DNA of 64,000 nt from Streptomyces sp. NBC_00683 (GCF_036226745.1 NZ_CP109013.1:992001-1056000); one strand, 5' to 3'; shown: positions 32,121-42,096, counted from the stretch's first letter. Numbers and translations are program-made. Notes: generated from the sequence alone by a model not told the origin.

Positions 32121-33827
32121 TTGAACACAAGCGCCCTCGACACCTCTTCCCTCGACCGCACCGTGGCCCACGTACGTGGCAACGCCGAGTCCTGGTCCAC
32201 CACCCCGCTCACCGAGCGCATCGCCCTCCTGGAACGGCTGCAGCCCCGCATCGTCGCGCGTGCGGCCGAGATGGCCGGTTCGGGCGCCCTGGCGAAGGGG
32301 TACGGACCGGACTCCCCGTGGGCGGCCGAGGACTGGACCGGCGGCCCCTGGGCCCTTGCCCAGAACACCGCGGCGTTTCTCCACGTCCTTCGGCGGATCG
32401 CCGCGGGCAGGGACCCGCTGGCCGACAGGACGGTTCACGAGGAGAACGGCCGCACCCGCGTGAACGTCTTCCCCGCCACCGGCTGGGATTCCCTGTTGCT
32501 CAACGGGTTCAAGGCCGAGGTGTGGATGCGCCCCGGCGTCACCGCGGAGCAGACGCGTGCCTGCGCGGCGGGCGAGTACCGGGGCCGGCAGGGCGAACCC
32601 GCCCTGGCCCTGGTCCTCGGCGCCGGCAACGTCGCCGCCATCACCGCGCTGGACATCCTGCACAAGCTCTACGCCGAGGGCCAGGTCGTCATCGCCAAGA
32701 TGAACCCGGTCAACGCCTATCTGCGCCCCCACTTCGAGTACGTCTTCGCCGAGTTCGTCGAACGGGGCTGGCTGGCCTTCGTCGACGGCGGCGCGGCCGA
32801 GGGCGGCTATCTCTGCCGCCACGAAGGCGTCGACGCCATTCACGTCACCGGCAGCGACCGTACCCACGACGCCATCATCTGGGGCACCGACGAGGATGCC
32901 GGGCAACGCCGCCGTGACGACCTCCCGTTGATCACCAAACCCTTCAGCAGTGAACTGGGCGGCGTGAGTCCGTGCATCGTGGTGCCGGGGCCATGGAGCG
33001 ATGCCGACTTCCGCTTCCAGGCCGAGCACATCGTCACCAGCAAGATGAACAACTCCGGCCACAACTGCATCGCCAGCCAGATCCTGGTCCTGCCGCGCGA
33101 CTGGGACGGCACCGAGCGGCTGCTCGACGAGATCCGGCGCGTGCTGCGCGAACTACCCGAGCGCGCCGACTACTACCCCGGCGCTGCCGACCGTCTCGCC
33201 TCCGTACGGGCGGCCCATCCGACGGCGGAGGCACACGGCGACGACTGTCGGCTCCTCGTACCCGACATCACCGACCATGACGACCCCCTCGTCATCGACG
33301 AGGTCTTCGGCAGCGCCTTGGGGGTCGTGCGCCTGCCCGGCGCGACTCCGGCCGAGTTCCTCCGGCACGCCGTCGACTTCGCCAACGCCACCCTGCCCGG
33401 CACTCTCGGCGCCACCCTGATCGTCCACCCGAAGACCGAGAAGGCCGATCAGGAGGCCATGAGCAGCGCCATCGCCGAACTGCGCTACGGCACATTGGGC
33501 ATCAACTGCTGGTCGGCCGTCGGCTTCCTGCTCGGTTTCACCCCCTGGGGTGCGTTCCCCGGCCACACCCGCCAGAACATCGGCAGCGGCATCGGCTTCG
33601 TGCACAACGCGTTCATGCTCGAAGACATCGAGAAGACCGTGCTGCGCGCCCCGTTCACACCGGCCCCGCGCGGCCTGGTCACGGGCGACCCGTCGCTCTC
33701 CCCGCGCCCGCCGTACTTCGTCACCCACCGCACGGCGCTGACCACGGTGCAACGCCTCACCCGCTTCACGGCGGCGCCGAGTCTGACGCAACTGCCCGCA
33801 CTCTTCGCTGCCGCCTTGCGGGGCTGA
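32121..33827 (+). CDS. Aldehyde dehydrogenase family protein
   Basis: This 568-residue enzyme of the NAD(P)-dependent ALDH superfamily has the catalytic cysteine at about residue 316 in 'NNSGHNCIASQ' and the general-base glutamate in 'FSSELGGVSP'. Nucleotide-fold elements include 'ALVLGAGNVAAITALDILHK' and 'IHVTGSDRTHDAIIWG'. It is longer than classical ALDHs (about 500 residues) with extra C-terminal sequence. It should oxidise the aldehyde made by the dioxygenase to an acid (or, if acylating, to an acyl-CoA). The start is TTG 32121 with AAGGAA upstream. Confidence 0.87.
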   Translation: MNTSALDTSSLDRTVAHVRGNAESWSTTPLTERIALLERLQPRIVARAAEMAGSGALAKGYGPDSPWAAEDWTGGPWALAQNTAAFLHVLRRIAAGRDPLADRTVHEENGRTRVNVFPATGWDSLLLNGFKAEVWMRPGVTAEQTRACAAGEYRGRQGEPALALVLGAGNVAAITALDILHKLYAEGQVVIAKMNPVNAYLRPHFEYVFAEFVERGWLAFVDGGAAEGGYLCRHEGVDAIHVTGSDRTHDAIIWGTDEDAGQRRRDDLPLITKPFSSELGGVSPCIVVPGPWSDADFRFQAEHIVTSKMNNSGHNCIASQILVLPRDWDGTERLLDEIRRVLRELPERADYYPGAADRLASVRAAHPTAEAHGDDCRLLVPDITDHDDPLVIDEVFGSALGVVRLPGATPAEFLRHAVDFANATLPGTLGATLIVHPKTEKADQEAMSSAIAELRYGTLGINCWSAVGFLLGFTPWGAFPGHTRQNIGSGIGFVHNAFMLEDIEKTVLRAPFTPAPRGLVTGDPSLSPRPPYFVTHRTALTTVQRLTRFTAAPSLTQLPALFAAALRG

Positions 33828-33888
33828 CGCCCGGCCCTCTGCGCTTCCGCAGGCACACAACACGCCGAAGTACCCCTACGGAGACCTC

Positions 33889-35466
33889 ATGCTCAATCTT
33901 GCCAGCCTGCTGGAAACCAGCGCCCGCGCCGTGCCCGACCGTACGGCGGTCGTGCTGGGCGTACAGCGACTCACCTACGCGGAGTTGGACGAGGCCGCCC
34001 GCCGCGTGGCCGGCCTGCTGCACTCGCGCGGTATCGGACCGGGAGACAAGGTCGCCCTGTCCTGCCCGAACCTCCCCTGGTTCCCGATCGTCTACTACGG
34101 CATCCTCAAGGCCGGCGCGGTGGTCGTCCCGCTCAACGTGCTGCTCAAGGGCCGCGAAATCGCCTACCACCTGGCCGACTCCGAGGCCAAGGCCTACTTC
34201 TGCTTCGAGGGAAACGCGGAACTTCCCATGGGCCAGGAGGGCTGGTCGGGCTTCGACGGGACTCCCGGCTGCGAGAACTTCTTCCTCATGACCGCCGCCC
34301 CCACCGAGCACTCGCCGATCACGGGCACCGAGACCCTGACCGCGGCGCTGGCCGACCGGAACGCGGACTTCGAGACGGTGGTCACCGAGTCCGGTGACAC
34401 CGCGGTCATCCTGTACACCTCCGGCACCACGGGCAAGCCCAAGGGCGCCGAGCTCAGCCACTCCAACGTGATGCTCAATGTGCTGACCTGCCACAAGTTG
34501 TTCGGCGAGGTCGAGCACGACGTGCACCTGATCGCCCTGCCGCTCTTCCACTCCTTCGGCCAGGTCGTGCAGATGAACGCCGGCATCGCCTCGGGAGCGA
34601 CGCTGGTACTGCTGCCACGCTTCGACGCCCCGTCCGCCCTGGCCCTGATGCAGCGTCATGCGGTCACCTTCTTCGCGGGTGTTCCCACGATGTACTGGGC
34701 CCTGCTCGAAACGGAGGCGCCCGACGTGGACCTGTCGCGGATCGCAGGGAACCTACGGATAGCCGGGTCGGGAGGTTCCGCACTGCCGGTCGAGATCCAC
34801 CGCCGGTTCAGCGAGCGCTTCGGGGTCACCATCCTGGAGGGGTACGGCCTCTCGGAGACCAGCCCGGCGGCCACCTTCGCCCCGCGCGGCGAGAAGGTGC
34901 GTCCTGGCTCCATCGGACGCCCGGTCTGGGGCGTGGAGGTGGACCTGGTCGACAAGGACTGGGCACCGGTCAAGGGGGCCGACGCGATCGGTGAGATCGT
35001 CATCCGCGGCCACAACGTCATGAAGGGTTACCACAACCGGCCCGAGGCGACCGCCGAGGTGATGCGCAACGGCTGGTTCCGCACCGGTGACCTGGCCCGC
35101 CGCGACTCCGACGGATGGTTCTACATCGTGGACCGGGCCAAGGACATGATCCTCCGGGGTGGCTTCAACGTGTATCCGCGGGAGATCGAGGAGGTACTGC
35201 TCACCCACCCTGCCGTGAGCATGGTGGCCGTCATCGGCGTGCCGCACGACCGCCACGGCGAGGAGGTCAAGGCATGCGTGGTACGCGCACCGGGAGCGAC
35301 GCTCACCGAGGAGGAGCTGATCGCCTGGTGCAAGGAGCAGATGGCCGGCTACAAGTACCCGCGCATCGTGGAGTTCCGGGCGGCCCTGCCCACCAATGCC
35401 ACCGGCAAGATCCTCAAGCGCGAGCTCAGGGACGCGGAAGGCCACGTGACCGAGGCGGTTCGGTGA
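33889..35466 (+). CDS. AMP-forming acyl-CoA ligase
   Basis: This 525-residue adenylate-forming enzyme has the P-loop 'YTSGTTGKPKGAELSHSN', 'GYGLSETSPAATFA', the hinge 'GDLARRDSDGWFYIVDRAKD' and the C-terminal lysine region 'PTNATGKILKREL'. It resembles long-chain or aryl acyl-CoA ligases. As last gene of the operon it would activate the acid for beta-oxidation. The gap to the ALDH gene is 61 bases, and a terminator stem-loop follows. Confidence 0.93.
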   Translation: MLNLASLLETSARAVPDRTAVVLGVQRLTYAELDEAARRVAGLLHSRGIGPGDKVALSCPNLPWFPIVYYGILKAGAVVVPLNVLLKGREIAYHLADSEAKAYFCFEGNAELPMGQEGWSGFDGTPGCENFFLMTAAPTEHSPITGTETLTAALADRNADFETVVTESGDTAVILYTSGTTGKPKGAELSHSNVMLNVLTCHKLFGEVEHDVHLIALPLFHSFGQVVQMNAGIASGATLVLLPRFDAPSALALMQRHAVTFFAGVPTMYWALLETEAPDVDLSRIAGNLRIAGSGGSALPVEIHRRFSERFGVTILEGYGLSETSPAATFAPRGEKVRPGSIGRPVWGVEVDLVDKDWAPVKGADAIGEIVIRGHNVMKGYHNRPEATAEVMRNGWFRTGDLARRDSDGWFYIVDRAKDMILRGGFNVYPREIEEVLLTHPAVSMVAVIGVPHDRHGEEVKACVVRAPGATLTEEELIAWCKEQMAGYKYPRIVEFRAALPTNATGKILKRELRDAEGHVTEAVR

Positions 35467-35530
35467 GCACGCCGTCCGGCAGTGCCCACTGCATCGACAG
35501 CGAGCCCGCTACCTGACGGGGGCGGGGCGA

Positions 35531-35567
35531 GGGCCGTTCCGTGGGTGCGCAGCCCCCGGAACGGCCC
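35531..35567 (+). terminator. Terminator after the catabolic operon
   Basis: A 10-base-pair stem (GGGCCGTTCC with its complement) and a 17-base loop that can pair further lie 65 bases after the ligase stop. Confidence 0.7.
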
Positions 35568-35825
35568 TGGCCCACGTCTCCTTCGGCCTCGAAGCGCCCC
35601 CGGTGAAGGCCACGTACCAAAGCACCGGAAGCGCGTCCACGCCTTGTTCGACACCCCTGCGATTGTCAGGTGCACGACACATGGTGCTTCCGCCAGGTCA
35701 ACCGGCCTGGAACGCACCGCAGTCAGACACGCGCGCAGCGATCCGCCCGGCGAATTCCTGCCGTTCACCCTGACGTCCATCAGGCCGACAAGTGAGCCTT
35801 GCCCGGATACCGGCCGGTTGTGGCT

Positions 35826-35855
35826 GGCAAGTCATTGCCATGGCAATGACTTGCC
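35826..35855. promoter_or_regulatory. 30-base perfect palindrome upstream of the subtilase gene
   Basis: The two 14-base arms (GGCAAGTCATTGCC and complement) meet at 'at', forming TTGCCATGGCAA at the centre. It lies 47 bases before ATG 35903 in a 436-base gap. It is a candidate operator for the protease gene. The rest of the gap shows nothing recognised. Confidence 0.6.
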
Positions 35856-35902
35856 GCCATCAGGCCTTCACACCGGACGTCGCCGCCGGATAAACCCATG
35901 GC

Positions 35903-38900
35903 ATGTCCTCCCCCTCTCAGCCTTCCGCCTTCCGGCGCAGGCGCTGGCAACTGATCTCGGTTGCCACCGCGGTGCCGCTGCTGGCGTCGGGGCTTGCCGT
36001 TCTGCAAGCACCCGCACAGGCCGCTCCGAGCAAGCCCACCGTTCCCGCCAAGCCCTCGGCGACCCACAAGGTCACCCTGGTCACCGGCGACGTCGTCACG
36101 GTCACCACGATGGCCGACGGCAAGCAGACCGCAGACGTCGACCGGCCGGACAGCGCCGTCGGCGGCGTGAAGATCCAGAAGATCAAGGGCGACCTGTTCG
36201 TCATCCCGGACGAGGCCGCGCCGCTCCTCGGTACGGACAAGCTGGACAGGCGGCTGTTCAACGTCACCGACCTGATCGAGATGGGCTACGACGACGCGAA
36301 GTCGGCCGCCGTACCGCTGATCGCGACGTACGACCGGTCGAAGTCCCGCTCGGTGGTCGAGCCGACGGCCCCCCGCGGCAGCAAACTGACCCGCAAGCTC
36401 AAGGGCATCAGCGGTGCTGTGCTCAGCACCGAGAAGCGGCAGACCCGCACCTTCTGGAGCAACGTCGCGCCGCAGGGCAGTGCGAAGTTGGGTGCCGGTG
36501 TGGCGAAGCTGTGGTTGGACGGCCGTGTGAAGGCCAACCTCAAGGAGAGCGTGCCGCTGATCGGCGCGCCCGAGGCCTGGGCCGCCGGGTACAACGGCAA
36601 GGGCGTCAAGGTGGCGGTGCTCGACACCGGTATCGACGCCGACCACCCCGACTTCGCCGGCCTGATCGACGGCACGGCGAGCTTCGTGCCGGGTGAGGGC
36701 GTCACCGACGTCAACGGCCACGGCACGCATGTGGCCGGCACGATCGTCGGTTCCGGCGCCGCCTCCGGTGGCGACAACAAGGGCGTCGCCCCGGGCGCCG
36801 ACCTCTTCGTCGGCAAGGTGCTCGGCGGCGTGGAGGGCTACGGCCAGGACTCCTGGATCATCGCCGGCATGCAGTGGGCCGCCGAGACCGGTGCGGACGT
36901 CGTCAACATGAGCCTCGGCGACTCCTACCCGACGGACGGCAGCGACCCGATGTCGCAGACGGTCGACGCCCTGTCCGCGCAGTACGGCACGCTGTTCGTC
37001 ATCGCCGCCGGCAACTCGGGCCCGGAGAGCATCTCCGCCCCGGGCGCGGCCGCCGCGGCGCTGACCGTCGCCGCCACGGACAAGCAGGACCAGCTCGCGA
37101 GCTTCTCCAGCACCGGCCCGCTGACCTACTCCGGCGCCATGAAGCCGGACATCGCGGCGCCCGGCGTGGACATCACCGCGGCCCGTTCGCAGGACATGAC
37201 CGACGGTGGTGAGGGCCTCTACCGCACCATCAGCGGTACCTCGATGGCCACCCCGCACGTGGTCGGCGCGGCGGCGATCCTGGCCCAGCAGCACCCGGAC
37301 TGGAACGGCGCACAGCTCAAGGAACACCTGATGAGCACCGCCAAGGGCCTGGACGCGGGGTACTCCCCGTACGAGGTCGGCACCGGCCGCCTCGACGTGG
37401 CCGCCGCCGTGCGCACCACGGTCCGCGGCACCGGATCGCTCTTCTTCGGCAACTACACCTGGCCTCACAAGCCGGAGGACGTCGCCGTCACGAAGGACCT
37501 GACGTACACGAACACCGGTTCCACCGACATCACGCTGGACCTGGCGCTGACCAACGACGGCGGACCGTTCGCGCTGGGAGCCACCACGGTGACCGTCCCC
37601 GCGGGCGGAACCGCCGCCGTCCCGGTGACCGGTGACCCGCAAGCCGCCTCGGCGGGCCGGCACGTCGGCTACGTGACAGCCACCGACGCGGCCACCGGGA
37701 AGCCCGTGACCCGCACCTCCGTGGCGCTGCTCAAGGAGGAGGAGCGCTACGACCTGAACATCAAGCTGGTCGGCCGTGACGGCAAGCCCGCCAGCGGCTG
37801 GGTCGGAATCAACCTGGCCGGCGACACCTGGCCGTGGAACGTCTACGTCGAAGGCTCGACGACGATGCGCATGGCACCCGGCCTGTACACCGTCGCGGGA
37901 TACCTCGACGTGGCAGGCGAGAAGGCGGACCGCTCCGGCGTGGCCGTGCTGGTCGACCCGGAGACCGTACTCAAGGACAGCTCCGCGAACGTGGTGCTCG
38001 ACGCGAGCAAGGCGAACCTGCTGCAGACCGAGGCGCCGCAGCGCACCGAGGACCGCCAGCGCAAGGTCGACTTCAACGTCCACTACAAGGGCCTCGACCC
38101 GTACATGGACTACCGCAGCGCGTACGTGGTGCCGCCGGCGTACGACGACATCTACGTCGCCCCGACGGAGCCCATGAAGCAGGGCGAGTTCATGCTGATC
38201 ACCCGCTGGCGCAAGGGCGAGCCGCAGCTCGGCCTGAGCACCTTGGGCGGTCGGCTCCGCTTCGACGCCATGGTGCAGGCGGGCAGCTCCCTGGGCACCG
38301 CCACGGACACGCTGAACGCCGTCCACGCGGGCAACGGCTCGGCCAGCGCGTACGAGAAGATCAACGCGAAGGGCAAGGTCGTCGTCATCACGCGCAGCGA
38401 CGAGGTCTCGCCGCAGGAGCGCACCGAGGCCGCGGTCGCCGCGGGCGCGAAGGCGCTGATCGTGGTCAACGACGGTGTCGGCGGCCTGACGGAGTACGTC
38501 GGCGAATCGTCCATCCCGGTCGCCACAGTGCACCGCGACGCGGGCAAGGCCCTCATCGCGACGGCCAAGGCCGGCATCCTCAAGCTGACCGTGAAGCAGA
38601 CCGAGCACACGCCGTTCGTCTACGACCTGACCCGGGACTACCCCGGCCAGGTCCCGGACCGGGACCTCGTCTACAAGCCGTCCCAGCGGGACCTCGCCCG
38701 GATCGACGCCCGCTACTACTCGGCCACGGAGGGCAAGTTGTCGGAGGGCTACCGGTCCGACTTCACCCTCAACCCGTCGTTCAACATGCCCGAGCTCGAG
38801 TGGCACCCGGGAACCCGCACCGAATGGGTGACCCCGGGCCAGGTCTGGAGGGAGTTCCACGCGCAAGGTGTCGACGGCCCCCTGCCGTGGGTGATGGTGT

Positions 38901-39637
38901 CGGGCGACAACACCTATGCCAAGGGCAGCACCAGCCGTCTGGACTGGTTCGCTCCGTTGACCCGCCCCGCTCAGAGCGAGTCCTTCGGTGTGTACAACTC
39001 CCGCTGGCAGAACTACATGACCTGGAACGTGCAGGCGTGGGCCTCCGCCAGCGACAACATGCGGCTGGGCGGCTACCTGCCGTGGGGTGAGACGCCGTCC
39101 CACCTGCAGGTCTTCCAAGGCGACAAGCTGATCCACGACAACCCGGTCAGCGGGGACATGCAGTGGGTGGAGGTGCCGGCCGGCAACCTGCCCTACCGCA
39201 CCGTCCTCGATGTGGAGCGGCCCGGTGACGTCTTCCGGCTGTCGACGCGCACCCACTCCGAGTGGACTTTCATGTCCGACACCGTCGACTCGGACTACTT
39301 CCAGCCGTTCTCGGTGCTGAACCTGGACTACGAGCTCGGAACCGACCTGCACGGCGACGTCAAGGCCAACACCACGCAGCGGATCGCGCTCAAGCCGGTG
39401 TCGATGAACCTCGACACAGTGCCGGGCAAGGTCACCACGGTGAAGCTGGACGTCTCGTACGACGACGGCGCCACCTGGCAGAAGGTGACACTGTCCAAGG
39501 GCTCCGGCGGCTACTGGAACGGTTCGTTCAAGACCGCCAAGAAGCCCGGCGGCTTCGTGTCGGTCCGCGCGAGCGCCGCGACGGACCGCGGCTACAGCGT
39601 CAAGAACGAGATCATCCGGGCGTACGGCCTGCGATGA
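35903..39637 (+). CDS. Large secreted S8 (subtilisin-like) serine protease
   Basis: This 1,244-residue precursor has a signal peptide (Arg-rich start 'FRRRRWQLISV', hydrophobic core to about residue 32, cleavage near 'AQA' 38-40), a propeptide, then the S8 domain. The catalytic triad is Asp 241 in 'VAVLDTGIDADHP', His 273 in 'NGHGTHVAG' and Ser 447 in 'ISGTSMATPHVVG'. A PA-like insert-type domain lies at about 825-870 ('KVVVITRSDEVSP...AKALIVVND'). The remaining C-terminal part is beta-rich. It should be a major extracellular protease for protein nutrition. A terminator follows and a transcriptional regulator lies just downstream. Confidence 0.95.
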   Translation: MSSPSQPSAFRRRRWQLISVATAVPLLASGLAVLQAPAQAAPSKPTVPAKPSATHKVTLVTGDVVTVTTMADGKQTADVDRPDSAVGGVKIQKIKGDLFVIPDEAAPLLGTDKLDRRLFNVTDLIEMGYDDAKSAAVPLIATYDRSKSRSVVEPTAPRGSKLTRKLKGISGAVLSTEKRQTRTFWSNVAPQGSAKLGAGVAKLWLDGRVKANLKESVPLIGAPEAWAAGYNGKGVKVAVLDTGIDADHPDFAGLIDGTASFVPGEGVTDVNGHGTHVAGTIVGSGAASGGDNKGVAPGADLFVGKVLGGVEGYGQDSWIIAGMQWAAETGADVVNMSLGDSYPTDGSDPMSQTVDALSAQYGTLFVIAAGNSGPESISAPGAAAAALTVAATDKQDQLASFSSTGPLTYSGAMKPDIAAPGVDITAARSQDMTDGGEGLYRTISGTSMATPHVVGAAAILAQQHPDWNGAQLKEHLMSTAKGLDAGYSPYEVGTGRLDVAAAVRTTVRGTGSLFFGNYTWPHKPEDVAVTKDLTYTNTGSTDITLDLALTNDGGPFALGATTVTVPAGGTAAVPVTGDPQAASAGRHVGYVTATDAATGKPVTRTSVALLKEEERYDLNIKLVGRDGKPASGWVGINLAGDTWPWNVYVEGSTTMRMAPGLYTVAGYLDVAGEKADRSGVAVLVDPETVLKDSSANVVLDASKANLLQTEAPQRTEDRQRKVDFNVHYKGLDPYMDYRSAYVVPPAYDDIYVAPTEPMKQGEFMLITRWRKGEPQLGLSTLGGRLRFDAMVQAGSSLGTATDTLNAVHAGNGSASAYEKINAKGKVVVITRSDEVSPQERTEAAVAAGAKALIVVNDGVGGLTEYVGESSIPVATVHRDAGKALIATAKAGILKLTVKQTEHTPFVYDLTRDYPGQVPDRDLVYKPSQRDLARIDARYYSATEGKLSEGYRSDFTLNPSFNMPELEWHPGTRTEWVTPGQVWREFHAQGVDGPLPWVMVSGDNTYAKGSTSRLDWFAPLTRPAQSESFGVYNSRWQNYMTWNVQAWASASDNMRLGGYLPWGETPSHLQVFQGDKLIHDNPVSGDMQWVEVPAGNLPYRTVLDVERPGDVFRLSTRTHSEWTFMSDTVDSDYFQPFSVLNLDYELGTDLHGDVKANTTQRIALKPVSMNLDTVPGKVTTVKLDVSYDDGATWQKVTLSKGSGGYWNGSFKTAKKPGGFVSVRASAATDRGYSVKNEIIRAYGLR

Positions 39638-39648
39638 ACCGCACTGTC

Positions 39649-39678
39649 GGGCCCCGGGGAGGCGACTCCCCGGGGCCC
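39649..39678 (+). terminator. Terminator after the subtilase gene
   Basis: A perfect 13-base-pair stem with a four-base GCGA loop lies 11 bases after the protease stop. Confidence 0.85.
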
Positions 39679-39774
39679 TTCCCCTCGCACCTGCTCCCAG
39701 CTGGGACTATTCAGGGCCTGCCACCATGGCGCATACTCTCCCCGCTGCGGCAAGCAAGGGAGAGTCGGTCGCCG

Positions 39775-40767
39775 ATGCTGGATGTTCTGGGCCTCGAACC
39801 CGATGACGAGCACGTCTACCGGGCACTGCTCGGACGGCCGAACTCCACCGCGGTGCTGCTGTCGGATCAGCTCGATATGCCGCTGACCGACATCGACAAG
39901 GCCTTGTGCCATCTGGTCGGGTGGGGACTGGTCATCAGGTCGGCCGACGAGCAGTTCACCGCCGCGCCACCCGCCATGGCCCTCGGCGCTCTCATCAGCC
40001 AGCGCCAGGACGGGCTGCGCATGGCCGAGCAGGCACTGGTGACCTTCGCCGAGGAACACCGGGCGGCCATGACCGGGAACAGCATCAGTGACCTGATCGA
40101 GGTCGTCACGGGCGTCGACGCCATCCGGCATCGCTTCCTCCAGGTGCAGCAGGCGGCCCGCACGCAGGTCCGCACCTTCATCACCGCACCGTTCGTTGCC
40201 GTGCCGCCCGGCGAGAACTCGGCCGAGCCCGTGGCCATCGGCCGCGGCGTGCACTTCCGTGCGGTGCTGGACCGGGCCGTACTGGCTGAGCCGGGCATCA
40301 TCGCCGATGCGGTCGAGTCCATGCGCAACGGCGTGCAGCTGCGGGTCGCCGACCAGTTGCCGATGAAACTCGTGCTGGCCGACGCCGATCTCGGCCTCGT
40401 CCCTCTCGCGGTCACACCGGCCGGGGAACCCGGCGCCGTGCTGCTGCACCGCAGCGGCCTGCTGGATGCGCTGGACGCGCTGTTCGAGACGGTGTGGCGC
40501 ACCGCTCACCCGCTCGAACTGGCGGGCGCCGGCGGAGAATCCGAACCCGCCGTCGAGCTCGGCGCGGAAGGCCCGAGCGACCTCGACCGGAAGATCCTTG
40601 CCCTGCTGCTGGCCGGCCTGACCGACCCGACGGCCGCGGCACAGCTCGGTCTGTCACCGCGCACGCTGCACCGGCGCCTGCGCCACCTCATGGACCTGGC
40701 CGGGGTCCGGACGCGGATGCAGCTCGGCGGCTACGCCATCCGGCACGGCTGGGTGGAGCCGAACTGA
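39775..40767 (+). CDS. TrmB-like/LuxR-type transcriptional regulator
   Basis: This 330-residue protein has an N-terminal TrmB-type winged helix ('EHVYRALLGRPNSTAVLLSD'), a middle domain with phospholipase-D-like sensing features, and a C-terminal LuxR-type helix-turn-helix ('DPTAAAQLGLSPRTLHRRLR'). This architecture is very frequent in Streptomyces and often sits beside large secreted S8 proteases, so it may regulate the subtilase. ATG 39775 has GGGAGAG upstream. It has no phosphoreceiver domain. Confidence 0.87.
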   Translation: MLDVLGLEPDDEHVYRALLGRPNSTAVLLSDQLDMPLTDIDKALCHLVGWGLVIRSADEQFTAAPPAMALGALISQRQDGLRMAEQALVTFAEEHRAAMTGNSISDLIEVVTGVDAIRHRFLQVQQAARTQVRTFITAPFVAVPPGENSAEPVAIGRGVHFRAVLDRAVLAEPGIIADAVESMRNGVQLRVADQLPMKLVLADADLGLVPLAVTPAGEPGAVLLHRSGLLDALDALFETVWRTAHPLELAGAGGESEPAVELGAEGPSDLDRKILALLLAGLTDPTAAAQLGLSPRTLHRRLRHLMDLAGVRTRMQLGGYAIRHGWVEPN

Positions 40768-40827
40768 ACGGGCACGCGGGCCCGGCGTGAGCCGGCCGCG
40801 GACACGGCCACCCCGCTATCGGTCGGG

Positions 40828-42096
40828 TCAGGACCGGCCGCCCACGCCCTGCCTGTCGGCCGTCTGTCCGGCGGCACGGCGGGCCGCGTCGGGGAAGGCC
40901 CGTTCCACCGAATCCCGCAGAAGATCCCCCTGCGCCCGGACTGCCGGATGGTGGGCGGGCGGCAGGCTGTCGAGCAGCCCGTCGAACAGGGCATGCAGCC
41001 TTCGGCAGACCTGCAGGGACGTTGCCCCGTAGTCGCGGATCTCGGAGACGGCGAGCTGAAGGTAGTTCTCCCACGTCCTCCCGCGCAGCACGAGCCGCGG
41101 GCTGCCGTCGTCACCGGCCAGCACATGCCGGTCGGGCAGCGGCGACTGACCGATCCGGGTGAGGAACGACTCGATGTGGTTGAGGACCTGTACGGCGGTG
41201 GTGGGGTCGTTCACGGCGGGCGACAGCGCGCGGATGGCGATGTCGACGAGCACCCGCAGGGCAAAGGCCGGGTCCTGTTCGATCGTCCGCTCGGGACCGA
41301 GCGCGATGAGACCGGTCACGCGCTCATCGTCGGGGGTGGACGTGCCACCGTGGACTTCGACGAGGACGGCGCCCCGGGGAACGTAGTCACCGATCAGGTG
41401 GGGCACGGTGAACACACAGTCGTGGCGCGCGGCGAGTGCCGTGAGGCCGTCGGTGTGGAGGGCCTGGATGGCTCCGCCCGCGGTCGCGCGGACGACGGTC
41501 ATCCGCACGTCCCGCACCGCGGCTTCACCACCGTGCGGGGCCGAAGCCCTGACCGCCGCTGCCCCGTGCTCGAAGACGTCCTCCCCCATGCGGCCGACGA
41601 GATCGGCGATGGCGACCGGCCTGAGGTTGTGCGTGAAGCGGTTGAGATAGATGAGCAGGAGCAACAGGCTGACGGCCACGGCCGCGCCGGCGAGGGTGAC
41701 CCCGAGGTCCGGCACCGAATTCGACTCGATACTGCGCAGCAGGGAGAAGGCGAACGCGAAGGTGCCGGTGAAGGTGGCCAGCACGGTCTTCTGCAGCCGG
41801 TCCCTGTACCAGAGCCGCATGTACCGTGGGGACAACGTTCCGGTGGCCTGCTGAATGACGAGAACACCGATGGTCACGACGAATCCCAGAAGGGCGATCA
41901 TCGCCCCGACGATGGAGCTCAGAACTCCACTCGCCGTCGTCGCCGAATAGCGCCAGCCGCTCGGTGGCCAGTCCGCGCTGTCAGCGGTGACGGCCAGCTG
42001 GGCCAGGACAGCTCCCAGAAGGAGACCGAACATCGGCGCGATCCACAGGTTCGCCTTCACGTATTGCCGCAGCCGGAACGCGGAGGCCCAGGACAT
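40828..42096 (-). CDS. DUF2254 family membrane protein
   Basis: This 422-residue protein has four N-terminal membrane segments ('LWIAPMFGLLLGAVLAQLA', 'IVGAMIALLGFVVTIGVLVI', 'LATFTGTFAFAFSLL', 'LAGAAVAVSLLLLLIYLNRF') and a long cytoplasmic domain including 'LVDIAIRALSPAVNDPTTAV'. That is the DUF2254 pattern; function unknown. It follows the cation/proton antiporter directly. GTG 42111 overlaps the antiporter stop by four bases, but ATG 42096 has a better GAGG and is used here. Either way translation is coupled, suggesting a role in ion or membrane homeostasis. Confidence 0.85.
   Translation of the reverse strand: MSWASAFRLRQYVKANLWIAPMFGLLLGAVLAQLAVTADSADWPPSGWRYSATTASGVLSSIVGAMIALLGFVVTIGVLVIQQATGTLSPRYMRLWYRDRLQKTVLATFTGTFAFAFSLLRSIESNSVPDLGVTLAGAAVAVSLLLLLIYLNRFTHNLRPVAIADLVGRMGEDVFEHGAAAVRASAPHGGEAAVRDVRMTVVRATAGGAIQALHTDGLTALAARHDCVFTVPHLIGDYVPRGAVLVEVHGGTSTPDDERVTGLIALGPERTIEQDPAFALRVLVDIAIRALSPAVNDPTTAVQVLNHIESFLTRIGQSPLPDRHVLAGDDGSPRLVLRGRTWENYLQLAVSEIRDYGATSLQVCRRLHALFDGLLDSLPPAHHPAVRAQGDLLRDSVERAFPDAARRAAGQTADRQGVGGRS

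Noticed and set aside
30602..32368. Long minus frame across the MFS and ALDH genes
   Set aside because: It has no recognisable domain, crosses two real genes and lacks a ribosome-binding site.
35780..39352. Very long open frame opposite the subtilase gene
   Set aside because: It is the antisense shadow of a GC-rich gene: low-complexity Arg/Val/Gly/Asp-rich product with no domain, while the plus strand has signal peptide, catalytic triad and correct codon bias.
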